Shown here piece after piece: positions 16,469-25,796 of a DNA stretch of 64,000 nt. Source of the stretch: Bacillota bacterium (lineage in GTDB: Bacteria > Bacillota > Clostridia > Acetivibrionales > Acetivibrionaceae); NCBI GenBank assembly GCA_023398495.1, contig JAEWSG010000225.1, positions 62,001 through 126,000 of the forward strand, in the 5' to 3' direction. Position 1 is the stretch's first letter. Each line of letters opens with the position of its first letter. A program made the translations under genes and the position numbers. A model generated the notes under the pieces. The model had not been told where the DNA came from. It did no database searches and was given only the letters and a program-made list of their open reading frames with translations.

Positions 16469-18133
16469 TTATCTTATTTTTGCATTTATTACGTTCCAAT
16501 AATCTGAATTTTCAAGCCCAAGGCGCCATATGCCAATGCCGGCTAAGTCATATTGACTTAAAAGATCCAACTTGGGTTCAATACTCATGGAGTTTTCAAA
16601 CCATACAGTGTGGGGTACTCCATTGGTATCAGTATATGTAAAGTATGGACATTTTGAGGTGTTATCCCATAGGATTGTAGCCCCATTATTTGTAGCAAGA
16701 TTATAACATCCGTTAATCGAATAGGCTTTTGTACCAGTGGTTGACCAGTCATAACCGTATGCAGCAAGGCCTAAATAAATCTTTTCATTGGGTATAACTG
16801 TTGTGGCATACTTTATGACATTGGTAACCCAGCCAATGGAAGCTACAGGCCCTGGTGAACCTCCGGGATAGTGCTCGTCATAAGTCATAAGGACAATGTA
16901 ATCAGCATAATTCGAAATGCTGGCATAATCATAGGCATAGTTCCAGGTATAATTTGGGTTATCAGTAGTTTTTGCGGGCACAGCCACAGAGACTGTGTAA
17001 CCTTGAGGCTTTAAAGTTGAATAAATTTCACTTAGGAAAGTTGTATAATTATTTCTGTTTGTGCTGTATATACCTTCAATGTCTATATTAACACCTCTAT
17101 AATTATTGGTTTTCAGTATATTTAGCAGGTTGGTTATGAAGGTGTTTCTGTTTGCAGTGCTTTCAAGGAGGGTTTTAGCTATTTCGCCGCTGAAATTGTT
17201 TCCCACCATGAGAGTAGGGCTTATACCGACTGAGTTTGCAAAGCTTATTTGTTCGGTTGGAAGTATACCTGTGATATTTCCGTATCCGTCAGTTATATGT
17301 GTTGCTGTGGATATTTCTGAAATTGAATCTTTATTATTGACCATTGAGTTATATGAAGATTTATCACCTGAATAGTAATAGGTTGTATATCCAAGTACAT
17401 TTTTTGCTGCTTTTGTGGGTTCTGGAGTAGTAATAGGTGTAGGAGAAGGAGTAGCGGTTGGAACTGGAGTAGCAGTAGGTGTCGGAGAAAGAGTAGGTGT
17501 TAAAACCAGTGTGGCAGCAGGTGTTGGTGTAGAGGTTGGAATAGGAGTTGCAATCGCAGGTTCATTGCCCCAAACTAGTGTACTGTTTATGTAGCCTGTG
17601 GTTTTGAACCAGTCTGTATAAGTTGTTGAGCTGTTGTTAAACGAGTAATCGTTTGTTTGAGTGTAGTAACTCCAATCAGTCTTGTAAATTCTTGATTGTA
17701 CTTCCACATATGTACCAGATGCCAATGAACCGGCATTGCTTGTAAATCCAATTTCAACATAATAGTCTGCATTCATTGAAGCACTGGACATTTTATTAAT
17801 AGAGCCTATTACATTATTGCTGCCTTTATTCGACCAGTCACATCGATAGGTTTGAGCTTTTTCACCGTCAATCGTATAGTAATACCTTACTTTGACTGAA
17901 GAGAGGCTTATGGTTGAAGAACCATTATTATATATTCTGAATTCGGGATAAAGAGTGTTTTCTGAAGCAGATGTGCTGTAATTATATAGCTGAACTTTAA
18001 TGCTAGTTGAGGTTGAGGAGGGGATATTTGTCTTTTTGTTTTTAGGTGCTGCAAATACATTAATTGAACTCAACTGTAAAGTAAATACAAGTATTACACA
18101 TAAATTTGCTGTAAATAATTTTTTTAAATTCAT
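16469..18133 (-). CDS. Secreted CBM3-GH18 glycoside hydrolase
   Basis: A 554-residue protein: signal peptide (1-29), a family 3 carbohydrate-binding module (~44-192; VKVRYYY, DWS, NDYSFN and LVWGNEP motifs), a Pro/Thr linker (~193-244), and a GH18 domain (~245-554). The GH18 active-site strand reads GVNIDIEG with the catalytic Glu at ~353, the form seen in YaaH/SleL-like enzymes that act on GlcNAc polymers. MTYDEHYPGGSPGPVAS and WFENSMSIEPKLDLL match the same group. It has no dockerin, so it would bind cellulose by its own CBM3. AGGAGG precedes the ATG. Chitin or peptidoglycan/spore-cortex substrates are both possible. Confidence 0.9.
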   Translation of the reverse strand: MNLKKLFTANLCVILVFTLQLSSINVFAAPKNKKTNIPSSTSTSIKVQLYNYSTSASENTLYPEFRIYNNGSSTISLSSVKVRYYYTIDGEKAQTYRCDWSNKGSNNVIGSINKMSSASMNADYYVEIGFTSNAGSLASGTYVEVQSRIYKTDWSYYTQTNDYSFNNSSTTYTDWFKTTGYINSTLVWGNEPAIATPIPTSTPTPAATLVLTPTLSPTPTATPVPTATPSPTPITTPEPTKAAKNVLGYTTYYYSGDKSSYNSMVNNKDSISEISTATHITDGYGNITGILPTEQISFANSVGISPTLMVGNNFSGEIAKTLLESTANRNTFITNLLNILKTNNYRGVNIDIEGIYSTNRNNYTTFLSEIYSTLKPQGYTVSVAVPAKTTDNPNYTWNYAYDYASISNYADYIVLMTYDEHYPGGSPGPVASIGWVTNVIKYATTVIPNEKIYLGLAAYGYDWSTTGTKAYSINGCYNLATNNGATILWDNTSKCPYFTYTDTNGVPHTVWFENSMSIEPKLDLLSQYDLAGIGIWRLGLENSDYWNVINAKIR

Positions 18134-18157
18134 AAATTAACCTCCTGAAAATAGTTT

Positions 18158-18187
18158 ACATAATAATTATATTACGGTAGACTAAAG
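18158..18187 (-). promoter_or_regulatory. Possible promoter of the CBM3-GH18 gene
   Basis: On the minus strand TTGTAA and TATAAT are 18 bp apart, with a GACTTTAGTC palindrome in the spacer that could be an operator. This is a fair but not strong match. Confidence 0.4.
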
Positions 18188-18319
18188 TCTTACAATGAGC
18201 AATACTAACTATGTGCGTAGGTCATGTGTTACACAAATAAAGTTTTTATAATGGGACTTTTTAATTATCTTGTGTAGTGATATAATTACATTAAAGTAAT
18301 TTAAGTAAGAGGTAGTAAA

Positions 18320-18502
18320 ATGCAAGAAAAAGAAAGAAGAAAAGTGTACAGAGTCTGGCATACAGAAAAGAAAAACTGTTCAAAGTTTGACACAAAGGAA
18401 ATTAATGAAGTTAGTGCGGCAAACATCAAAGAGGCAAAGCAAATAGTACAGGAAATGTTCCCCGCACATAGGATAACTTCAGTATGGTTGGTAGAAAAAT
18501 AA
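18320..18502 (+). CDS. Small basic protein of unknown function
   Basis: A 60-residue, highly charged protein (MQEKERRKVYRVWHTEKKN...FPAHRITSVWLVEK) with AGAGGTAG upstream. It has no recognisable domain. It lies just before the decarboxylase gene with a ~10-20 bp gap and may be translated from the same transcript. Confidence 0.55.
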   Translation: MQEKERRKVYRVWHTEKKNCSKFDTKEINEVSAANIKEAKQIVQEMFPAHRITSVWLVEK

Positions 18503-18535
18503 AATAGTCCTTTGTTTTTATTAGGGGGAGGAACC

Positions 18536-19969
18536 ATTAATAAAATTAATTCTCCAATATTTAACGCATTAAAGAAATATGCAGAATCAAGTCCGATTGC
18601 CTTTCATATGCCTGGGCATAAGTTTGGAAAAGGTATACCCTACGAATTTTTAAATAACTTGCACCTACTTGATATGACAGAAATACCGGGGCTTGATAAT
18701 CTTCATTTTCCGAATGGAGTTATAAAAGAAGCACAAGAATTTGCTGCTAAAGCTTTTGGAGCTGATTACACTTCTTTTTTGGTGAATGGGTCAACTTGCG
18801 GTGTGCATGCAGCCATTATGAGTTTATGCAAGCCGGGAGACAGGTTGATAGTATCTAGGGATTGTCATAAGTCGGTTGTTGGCGGAATGATGCTTGCGGG
18901 AGTTACGCCAATTTACATAAAACCGGAGTATGATGATTTATTTGGTGTGTCTTCATTCATACTACCTTCAACCGTGGAACAGGCGATAAAAAATAATCCT
19001 GACGCAGTTGGAGTTTTTGTCACGCGCCCAAACTATTATGGTATATGCTCGGATATTGGTGCAATATCTGATCTTGTCCACTCCTACAATAAAATTTTAA
19101 TTGTTGATGAGGCTCATGGAGCTCACTTGAAGTTTTCTTCACAGCTACCTTGCTGTGCAATGGATGTAAGTGCAGATGTGTCTATTCAAAGTGCCCATAA
19201 AACTCTTCCGGCATTGACACAGGGAGCATATATTCATGTTAAGGGACACAGGGTAGATGTTGAAAAACTCAAGTTTGTTTTGCGCATTATTCAGACTTCC
19301 AGTCCCTCTTATTTAATAATGTCTTTTTTAGATATATCAAGGGCAATAATGGAGGCTCATGGAAGTGAATTGATAGATAATTTACTGGAAAATATCCGCT
19401 GCTTTGAAGAAATGCTGACAGATAATACAGGATTTAAAATATTATCAATGCAACCTATGGAATCAGCCCAAACAGATAAAACCAGAGTTGTGGTTAATGT
19501 GAGAAATACCGGGAAGACAGGTTTTGAAATAGATGGTATGCTTCGGGATCTTTATAGTATTCAGGTTGAGATGGCAGATGTTAATAACATAGTATGTATT
19601 TCTACAATAGCCGATAGAATGAAGGAATTTGAAAGCCTTTATAGGGCATTAAGTGAGATAGACAAGCAGTTCATGAATTGTAAAGTATTACCCGATATAA
19701 ATATCAGGGAGGTCAAAATACCTCCGCAGGTTGTTGGGCTAGACAAGGTGATGCAACTCGAATACAGAACGCTTGAATTAGCCAAGTCAAAAGGAAAGGT
19801 GTCAAGAGGGATAATAACGCCATATCCTCCAGGCGTTCCTGTTGTTTGCCCTGGTGAAGTTGTTACTGAGGAAGCTATTCAATACATATTGAGTGTAATT
19901 GAGGCGGGAGGAACTGTAAATGGGGTATCTCAAGATATGGAAATAGAGGTGCTAGTGTGTATGTTTTAG
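18536..19969 (+). CDS. Orn/Lys/Arg decarboxylase family PLP enzyme
   Basis: About 478 residues of a fold-type I PLP enzyme of the SpeA/CadA-like family found in Gram-positives, which decarboxylates basic amino acids for polyamine synthesis. Motifs are FHMPGHKFG, NGSTCGVHAAIMS, VDEAHGAHL, and SAHKTLPALTQGA, the last holding the PLP lysine; TPYPPGVPVVCPGE is near the C-terminus. No ATG or GTG fits the start. GGGGGAGG lies 4 bases before an in-frame ATT at 18536, while a TTG at 18512 has no ribosome site. I use 18536, but the start is uncertain. Confidence 0.85.
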   Translation: MNKINSPIFNALKKYAESSPIAFHMPGHKFGKGIPYEFLNNLHLLDMTEIPGLDNLHFPNGVIKEAQEFAAKAFGADYTSFLVNGSTCGVHAAIMSLCKPGDRLIVSRDCHKSVVGGMMLAGVTPIYIKPEYDDLFGVSSFILPSTVEQAIKNNPDAVGVFVTRPNYYGICSDIGAISDLVHSYNKILIVDEAHGAHLKFSSQLPCCAMDVSADVSIQSAHKTLPALTQGAYIHVKGHRVDVEKLKFVLRIIQTSSPSYLIMSFLDISRAIMEAHGSELIDNLLENIRCFEEMLTDNTGFKILSMQPMESAQTDKTRVVVNVRNTGKTGFEIDGMLRDLYSIQVEMADVNNIVCISTIADRMKEFESLYRALSEIDKQFMNCKVLPDINIREVKIPPQVVGLDKVMQLEYRTLELAKSKGKVSRGIITPYPPGVPVVCPGEVVTEEAIQYILSVIEAGGTVNGVSQDMEIEVLVCMF

Positions 19970-20002
19970 TAGTGAGCCATATTATGGAAAGAACATTGCG
20001 TA

Positions 20003-20104
20003 AAGGCTGTAGAGAATGTTAACGAAGCGAAGGAAAAGTCGAATCACTGTTTGAGCGAAGCGAGTTTGATTCGACCCGTAGCGAGTTTACATTCTCTTAG
20101 CCTT
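20003..20104. repeat. Two-tier palindrome with GCGAAGCGAG motifs (repeat family 3)
   Basis: An outer stem (AAGGCT and AGAGAATGT with ACATTCTCT and AGCCTT) encloses an inner stem (GTCGAATCA with TGATTCGAC) whose loop contains GAGCGAAGCGAG; AACGAAGCGAAGG and CGTAGCGAG flank the inner stem. It lies between two genes and resembles REP-type palindromes. No transposase is nearby. Confidence 0.65.
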
Positions 20105-20232
20105 GGAGCTTCAGTTCTTGGAATAATATGGTACACTATAATGAAATGCACCTGAGGTGCTGAACTTGGATTGTGGCTTTCGCTTTGATATGGTATAATG
20201 TTACGTAACATAAGCACATTCGGAGGGTTCTA

Positions 20233-20856
20233 ATGAAAACTGGACTATTTATCACAACAGAAGGGACAGACGGGTCAGGTAAAACAACACAAATAAAATT
20301 GATGGAAAGCTATCTGAAGGATAAAGGTTTTGAGGTAGTAGTTACAAGGGAACCCGGTGGGACAAGTATAGGAGAAAAAATACGGTCAATAATACTTGAT
20401 AAAGAAAATTCAGACATGTCTTATATAACAGAAATGATGCTTTACGCATCAGCACGTGCCCAACTGGTTGTTGAGCTCATAAAGCCGTCGATTGAAGAGG
20501 GTAAGGTGGTAATCTGTGACAGGTTTATTGATTCAAGCTATGTTTATCAGGGTTTTGGCAGGAATATTGATATTGAACTGATTGAAAGAGTAAATAGGAT
20601 TGCACTAGATGGAATAATGCCGCAGCTTACTTTGTTTTTTGATATTGATCCTGAGATCGCTTTAAAAAGGAGAATTCAAACAACAGGTGTAGATAGGATA
20701 GAACAGGAAGCTATGGAATTTCATAGAAAAGTATACAGTGGTTACAGGAGATTGGCAGAATTGCATTCTGACAGAATTAAGACTGTTGAAAGCAACAGAA
20801 GCGTAGAAGAAATATTTTTAGAAGTGAGAGGGCATTTAGACAGGCTCCTTGGATAA
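20233..20856 (+). CDS. tmk: Thymidylate kinase
   Basis: A 207-residue dTMP kinase: P-loop EGTDGSGKTTQIKLM, TREPGGTSIGEKIR and DRFIDSSYVYQGFGR. It makes dTDP for DNA synthesis. CGGAGGG precedes the ATG. Its position ahead of yaaR and holB is the usual Firmicute order. Confidence 0.96.
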   Translation: MKTGLFITTEGTDGSGKTTQIKLMESYLKDKGFEVVVTREPGGTSIGEKIRSIILDKENSDMSYITEMMLYASARAQLVVELIKPSIEEGKVVICDRFIDSSYVYQGFGRNIDIELIERVNRIALDGIMPQLTLFFDIDPEIALKRRIQTTGVDRIEQEAMEFHRKVYSGYRRLAELHSDRIKTVESNRSVEEIFLEVRGHLDRLLG

Positions 20857-20979
20857 ATCCTGTGCAATTGGAAATAAAGTTTCTGCTCTGATTAACAAAA
20901 AAAGTTGATTTGTTGGCGTTCTTGCAATATTAAACTCGTTATTACTTGGTCAAAACTAGAACAAAACGGAGTGATGCTT

Positions 20980-21432
20980 GTGAAGATCAGAGAAGGTATA
21001 AATAGTCCGGCAAATATTGCCGACGTATCCGGAACTGAACAAAAGAAAGCCGTAGAAATTAGTGGCAATGCTTTTGAAAATCAACTTAAGCGGGTGGAAG
21101 AGCACAACGTTGAAGAGCGTATTAAATATCTGGTAAACCAGATTACCGAGCAAGGTGAAAGGCTTGGCAAAAAAGTGGATGTCAGGGAGCTGAAGATTTA
21201 TAAAAAGCTTATATCTGAATTCCTTGATGAAACATTGAATAATTCCCAGAAGTTCTCTAAGGAAAGCTCAATAGACCGAAGAGGAAGGCATAGGGTATAT
21301 GCTACTGTGAAAAAAATAAACTCTGAACTTGAAGAACTTACAAACGATGTATTAAGTGCAGAGAAGGATAATATAAAGATATTGCAGAGAATAGAGGACA
21401 TACGTGGGTTAATTCTGGACATTTCTCTGTAA
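20980..21432 (+). CDS. YaaR family protein (DUF327)
   Basis: About 150 residues, all-helical and charged (FENQLKRVEEHNVEERIKYLVNQI; KVDVRELKIYKKLISEFLDE; RRGRHRVYATVKKINSEL). This matches the YaaR/DUF327 family, which sits between tmk and holB in Firmicutes and has no assigned function. A GTG at 20980 (8 bases from GGAG) is favoured over the ATG at 20974, which is too close to that site. Confidence 0.8.
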   Translation: MKIREGINSPANIADVSGTEQKKAVEISGNAFENQLKRVEEHNVEERIKYLVNQITEQGERLGKKVDVRELKIYKKLISEFLDETLNNSQKFSKESSIDRRGRHRVYATVKKINSELEELTNDVLSAEKDNIKILQRIEDIRGLILDISL

Positions 21433-21466
21433 ACTTTTTTGAGAAGAAATGCATACGGGGTGTACT

Positions 21467-22450
21467 GTGAATTTCAACGATATTATAGGACAAAGTGAAG
21501 TTGTAAACAGCTTGAAAGCTGTTTTAAGGGATGATTCTGCAAGACATGCGTATATTTTTTCGGGGCCTGAGGGGATTGGAAAAAGGACTTTGGCAAGGAT
21601 TTTTGCATCCTCTCTGCTTTGTAATTCACGCAATTGTGAAACCCGATGTGGAGATTGCCAGCCCTGCCACCTATTTGACAGCGGCAGCAACCCGGATTTT
21701 TATGTAATGGAGGCCGATGGGGCTACTATTAGCGTCGATGAAGTAAGAAGAATGCAGCAGGACATATCTATAAGGCCTTTGTACTCAGAGAAAAAAGTAT
21801 ACCTGATAATTGAAGCGGACAAAATGACGGTTCAGGCACAAAACTGCCTTCTTAAAACATTGGAGGAACCCCCGCGATATGCGGTTATAATTCTTACTGC
21901 TTCAAACAGCAACAGTATGCTTGAGACCATAAGGTCAAGGAGTATTATATACAGCTTTAGAAAGAATACTGATGACGAAATAAAAGCCTGCATTTTAAAA
22001 AGTGGTGCTGTCGATTCAGGGAGCATTGACTATGTTGTTTCCTACGCTGACGGTGTGCCGGGAAAGGCATTAAAACTTATAGAATCTGAGGATTTCCGTG
22101 TAAACAGAGATAGAGCTATTGAGGTAATATTGAGACTAAAAGATTCGAAACTTATAGAGATTTTTAATATTTATGATTTTTTTGAAGAAAATAAAGATAA
22201 TATTGATACAATACTAGATATAATGTTATTGTTTTACAGGGATTTGCTAATTGCTAAAAAGTCTGGAAATGAAAATATATTGATTAATTCAGACAAAAAG
22301 GATATTATATTAAAGAACGTGGATGGATTTGAGATTAGCAGGCTGATTGAAAATATAGCAGCGATTGAAAATACGCGTAGAAATATAAAGCAGAACGCCA
22401 ATTATCAACTTGTTATAGAGGTTATGCTGATGAAACTTCAGGAGGAATAG
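21467..22450 (+). CDS. holB: DNA polymerase III delta-prime subunit
   Basis: About 327 residues of the clamp-loader delta-prime subunit: FNDIIGQSEVVNSLK, the Walker A remnant GPEGIGKRTLA, a zinc-binding module with four Cys (CNSRNCETRCGDCQPC), and KTLEEPP and SRSIIYSF sensor regions. It helps load the beta clamp. The GTG at 21467 with GGGG 6 bases upstream gives the family's usual FxDIIGQ opening; an ATG at 21449 is less well placed. Confidence 0.92.
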   Translation: MNFNDIIGQSEVVNSLKAVLRDDSARHAYIFSGPEGIGKRTLARIFASSLLCNSRNCETRCGDCQPCHLFDSGSNPDFYVMEADGATISVDEVRRMQQDISIRPLYSEKKVYLIIEADKMTVQAQNCLLKTLEEPPRYAVIILTASNSNSMLETIRSRSIIYSFRKNTDDEIKACILKSGAVDSGSIDYVVSYADGVPGKALKLIESEDFRVNRDRAIEVILRLKDSKLIEIFNIYDFFEENKDNIDTILDIMLLFYRDLLIAKKSGNENILINSDKKDIILKNVDGFEISRLIENIAAIENTRRNIKQNANYQLVIEVMLMKLQEE

Positions 22451-22455
22451 ATATA

Positions 22456-23331
22456 ATGGTAAAGGTGGTTGGGGTAAGATTCAAAAGAGCCGGTAAAATT
22501 TATTATTTTGATCCCGGCGATTTGGAAATACAATTAAATGAGAATGTTATTGTTGAAACAGCTAGGGGTGTAGAGTTTGGACTGGTTGTAGTTCCAAATA
22601 CGGAAGTTCCGGATGACCAGATAGTTGCACCACTTAAAAAAGTTATAAGAGTGGCTGATGACGATGATAAAAATCATTACGAGGAGAATTCAAGAAGAGA
22701 AAAAGAAGCTTTTGATATATGCCTTCAGAAAATAAGTGTTCACAAGCTTGAAATGAAGTTGATAGATGTGGAATATACATTTGACAATAATAAGGTTCTG
22801 TTTTACTTTACAGCAGACGGAAGGGTAGACTTCAGGGAATTGGTAAAGGATCTTGCCTCAGTATTCAGAACCAGAATTGAACTCAGGCAGATCGGGGTCA
22901 GAGATGAAGCTAAGATGATGGGCGGCCTTGGAGTATGTGGAAGAGTTTTATGTTGTAATGCATTCCTTGGAGATTTTCAGCCTGTTTCTATAAAGATGGC
23001 AAAGGAGCAGGGACTATCATTAAACCCTACAAAGATATCTGGTGCATGTGGCAGGCTAATGTGTTGTCTTAAGTATGAGCAGGATGCTTATGAGGAGATA
23101 ATCACAAGGGTTCCTAGAGAAGGGGCTATTGTTGAAACCCCTGAAGGACAGGGCATGGTAATGGGAATAAGCTTGCTTAAAGAACTGGTCAAGGTAAAGC
23201 TTGATAAAGGAAACGAGACTGATTTAAAGATATATAGTGCAAGTGAGGTTAAAATAATTAAGAATGCAGTAAACCAAGACGAAATTGAACCGGGAATAAG
23301 CATTGAGGAGTTAAAACAGCTTGAAGATTAA
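22456..23331 (+). CDS. ricT: PSP1/YaaT (RicT) family protein
   Basis: A 291-residue protein with the PSP1 domain. The Cys-rich segment (GGLGVCGRVLCCNAF ... SGACGRLMCCLKYEQ) supplies ligands of the Fe-S cluster carried by the RicA-RicF-RicT complex, which in Bacillus assists RNase Y processing and sporulation phosphorelay output. It starts 5 bp after holB and belongs to the same operon. Confidence 0.93.
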   Translation: MVKVVGVRFKRAGKIYYFDPGDLEIQLNENVIVETARGVEFGLVVVPNTEVPDDQIVAPLKKVIRVADDDDKNHYEENSRREKEAFDICLQKISVHKLEMKLIDVEYTFDNNKVLFYFTADGRVDFRELVKDLASVFRTRIELRQIGVRDEAKMMGGLGVCGRVLCCNAFLGDFQPVSIKMAKEQGLSLNPTKISGACGRLMCCLKYEQDAYEEIITRVPREGAIVETPEGQGMVMGISLLKELVKVKLDKGNETDLKIYSASEVKIIKNAVNQDEIEPGISIEELKQLED

Positions 23332-23555
23332 GTGTTTGTAGACTTAGCGGTGTCAAAGTTGTTTTATATCCGACCGGGTGTAAAAATTGTAGGATTTTTC
23401 CTTGTAAAATCATTTTCACGATTTATATAGATATGAAATTTGATTTTGAATTATAGAATTTTAAAAAAGTAGTTTCATTTGTTAAAGATTGATGATAAAA
23501 TGGAGTGTAGTTTGTCTACATTTTAAGCTAATAATAATTAGGAGGTGTATCCGAT

Positions 23556-23726
23556 ATGGCATATTTTATAACTGAAGCATGTATCAGTTGTGGTGCTTGT
23601 GAGCCTGAGTGCCCGGTTTCATGCATTTCTGCAGGTGATAGTGCTTATGTAATTGATGAAAGTGCTTGCATAGAATGTGGAGCTTGTGCAAATGTTTGTC
23701 CTGTAGATGCTCCGGTGCAGAAGTAA
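23556..23726 (+). CDS. 2[4Fe-4S] ferredoxin
   Basis: A 56-residue clostridial-type ferredoxin with two CxxCxxCxxxCP motifs (CISCGACEPECP and CIECGACANVCP). It carries electrons in fermentative metabolism, for example to hydrogenase or from pyruvate:ferredoxin oxidoreductase. GGAGGTG lies 8 bases before the ATG. It is monocistronic with its own terminator. Confidence 0.95.
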   Translation: MAYFITEACISCGACEPECPVSCISAGDSAYVIDESACIECGACANVCPVDAPVQK

Positions 23727-23737
23727 TATTGGTAAAT

Positions 23738-23776
23738 GGGGAGTCTGGTGAGGGTTATCCTTAAAGGCTCCTTTTT
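23738..23776 (+). terminator. Ferredoxin terminator
   Basis: A stem GGAGTCT with AGGCTCC is followed by five T residues, just after the ferredoxin stop. Confidence 0.75.
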
Positions 23777-23908
23777 GCTGTGTAGAGATACAATTCTTTT
23801 TGAAAAGGTTATTTACTGTTTTCCAAAGCGGAAATTACTGCTTTGATTTTAGCTTCGCCAGGGGACTCGTTGGAAATTTTATTACAATTTTAGGTGGATG
23901 ATTTTGCT

Positions 23909-24664
23909 TTGAACATTGAATTAATGGAAAATGAAAAGATTGATGACCTTCAATACAAAGGTCTTAAAATAATACAAAAAGACAAGGCGTTTCGTTTTGG
24001 TCTCGACGCAGTGCTACTGGCAAATTTTGCAGATATAAAAAATGGAAATTCCGTTATTGATCTGGGTACAGGAACGGGTATTATTTCCATTCTTCTTGCG
24101 GGAAAGAGTGCGGCAAAATCAATTGTAGGTTTAGAGATTCAAGAAGACATTGCAGAAATGGCAGATAGAAGTGTTAAGCTCAATGGTCTTGAAGACAGGG
24201 TCAAAATAGTTCATGGGGATATTAAAGAAAGTGTGAAGCTCTTTGGGGGCTCAAGCTTTGAGGTTGTTGTATCAAATCCTCCATACATGATCAGGGGTGG
24301 TGGTATTTTAAACAGCACAGATACAAAAACGGTAGCAAGACATGAAGTACTATGTACCTTGGAAGATGTTATAAAATCGGCATCCAGACTTTTGACGCCG
24401 GGCGGGCAGTTTGCGATGGTACACAGACCCGACAGGCTTGCAGATATAATATGGTTGATGAGAAACTATAAAATTGAGCCCAAGTACATAAAATTTGTAC
24501 ATCCTTCTCCTTATAAAAAGCCCAACCTCATTTTGATAAAAGGCACCCGGCAGGGACGCTCACAGCTGAAAATGCTGGATCCACTTTATGTCTATGATGA
24601 AAACGGAAATTACTCAAAAGAGATTAATGAAATATATTGCAGGGAGGGTACTTATATTGAATAG
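23909..24664 (+). CDS. TrmN6-like methyltransferase
   Basis: About 251 residues of a class I SAM methyltransferase: FRFGLDAVLLANFA, SAM motif VIDLGTGTGIISILL, and the N6-adenine catalytic motif SNPPYMI. It matches the tRNA1(Val) A37 N6-methyltransferase family (YfiC/YabB), which usually precedes rsmI in Firmicutes, as here. TTG at 23909 is about 11 bases from AGGTGG; GTG at 23894 is an alternative. The stop overlaps rsmI by 8 bp. Confidence 0.85.
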   Translation: MNIELMENEKIDDLQYKGLKIIQKDKAFRFGLDAVLLANFADIKNGNSVIDLGTGTGIISILLAGKSAAKSIVGLEIQEDIAEMADRSVKLNGLEDRVKIVHGDIKESVKLFGGSSFEVVVSNPPYMIRGGGILNSTDTKTVARHEVLCTLEDVIKSASRLLTPGGQFAMVHRPDRLADIIWLMRNYKIEPKYIKFVHPSPYKKPNLILIKGTRQGRSQLKMLDPLYVYDENGNYSKEINEIYCREGTYIE

Positions 24665-25499
24665 TAGGGGAATGCTTTATTTGGTTGCAACTCCCATTGG
24701 GAATCTTGAAGATATAACCTTTAGGGCTATAAGAACACTTAAAGAAGTTGATTTTATTGCTGCTGAGGATACCAGACAGACGGTAAAGCTCTTGAATCAT
24801 TTTGAAATTAAAAAAAGTCTTGTAAGCTACTACGAACATAATAAGAAGGAAAAAGGGAATTATCTTATAAATCAGCTTCTGGAGGGAAAAAATATAGCAC
24901 TGGTATCAGATGCAGGAACTCCTGGAATTTCTGATCCTGGTGAGGATCTGGTCAGGCTTTGTATTGAAAATGATATTCAGGTTACAATGATCCCGGGGCC
25001 GGTTGCTGCTGTCACAGGTCTGGTTGTTTCAGGGCTCCCGGCGGGCCGTTTTGCTTTTGAAGGCTTTTTGACAATGAACAAAAGATCCAGGAAAGAGAGA
25101 CTTGCTTCCCTCAAGAACGAGGCTAGAACATTGGTCTTTTACGAAGCACCCCATAAGCTGGCACATACTCTTAAGGATTTATTTGATACATTTGGTAACA
25201 GGAAAATAGTTTTAGCACGGGAGCTTACTAAAAGGTTTGAGGAGTTTATAAGGTGTGACCTTATTAGTGCAATAGATAAATATGACCATGAATCTCCAAA
25301 AGGTGAATTTGTTCTTATGGTTGAAGGCATTAATGAAGAAGAGGTATCTGAAAACCGCAAAAAAGATTGGAATAGTATTACTCTTCAAGAGCACATGGGA
25401 CTATATATAAGCCAGGGGTTTGATAAAAAGGATGCTATGAAGAAAGTTGCTGAGGACAGGGGGATAAGTAAAAGAGAAGTATACAATGGATTACTGTAA
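24657..25499 (+). CDS. rsmI: 16S rRNA (cytidine1402-2'-O)-methyltransferase
   Basis: About 280 residues of the tetrapyrrole methylase fold: LYLVATPIGNLEDITFRA, AAEDTRQTVKLLNHF, LVSDAGTPGISDPG and FEGFLTMNKRSRK motifs. It methylates C1402 in the ribosomal P site. TTG at 24657, 9 bases from AGGGAGG, is the best start; a downstream ATG 15 bases later is possible. Confidence 0.93.
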   Translation: MNSRGMLYLVATPIGNLEDITFRAIRTLKEVDFIAAEDTRQTVKLLNHFEIKKSLVSYYEHNKKEKGNYLINQLLEGKNIALVSDAGTPGISDPGEDLVRLCIENDIQVTMIPGPVAAVTGLVVSGLPAGRFAFEGFLTMNKRSRKERLASLKNEARTLVFYEAPHKLAHTLKDLFDTFGNRKIVLARELTKRFEEFIRCDLISAIDKYDHESPKGEFVLMVEGINEEEVSENRKKDWNSITLQEHMGLYISQGFDKKDAMKKVAEDRGISKREVYNGLL

Positions 25500-25512
25500 A
25501 GGGCAAAATAAA

Positions 25513-25536
25513 AGGAGTTTGTTAACCACAAACCCC
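25513..25536 (-). terminator. Terminator after the AbrB gene
   Basis: On the minus strand GGGGTTTGT and ACAAACTCC form a hairpin followed by TTTTATTTT, downstream of the AbrB stop. Confidence 0.65.
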
Positions 25537-25553
25537 TATTATCTGAAGAAATA

Positions 25554-25796
25554 CTATTTCTTTAATTCTCTCATACAGTCAGGACAGATGTTTTTACCTT
25601 TGTAAACTGAAACATCTTTTGCGTTGGCACAGAAGATACACGCTGGCTCATACTTCTTAAGAATTATAGTAGCACCATCTACATAAATCTCAAGAGCATC
25701 CTTTTCAGCGATGTCTAAAGTCCTTCTTAATTCAATAGGTAATACAACTCTTCCTAACTCGTCAACTTTTCTTACAATACCAGTAGATTTCATCAT
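25554..25796 (-). CDS. AbrB/SpoVT-like transition state regulator
   Basis: An 80-residue protein. Residues 1-50 form the swapped-hairpin DNA-binding domain (STGIVRKVDELGRVVLPIELRRTLDI). The C-terminus carries CxxC pairs (CIFCAN and CPDC) seen in clostridial AbrB proteins. It controls transition-phase and sporulation genes in related bacteria. GGAGG lies before tandem ATG codons at 25796 and 25793. Confidence 0.93.
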   Translation of the reverse strand: MMKSTGIVRKVDELGRVVLPIELRRTLDIAEKDALEIYVDGATIILKKYEPACIFCANAKDVSVYKGKNICPDCMRELKK

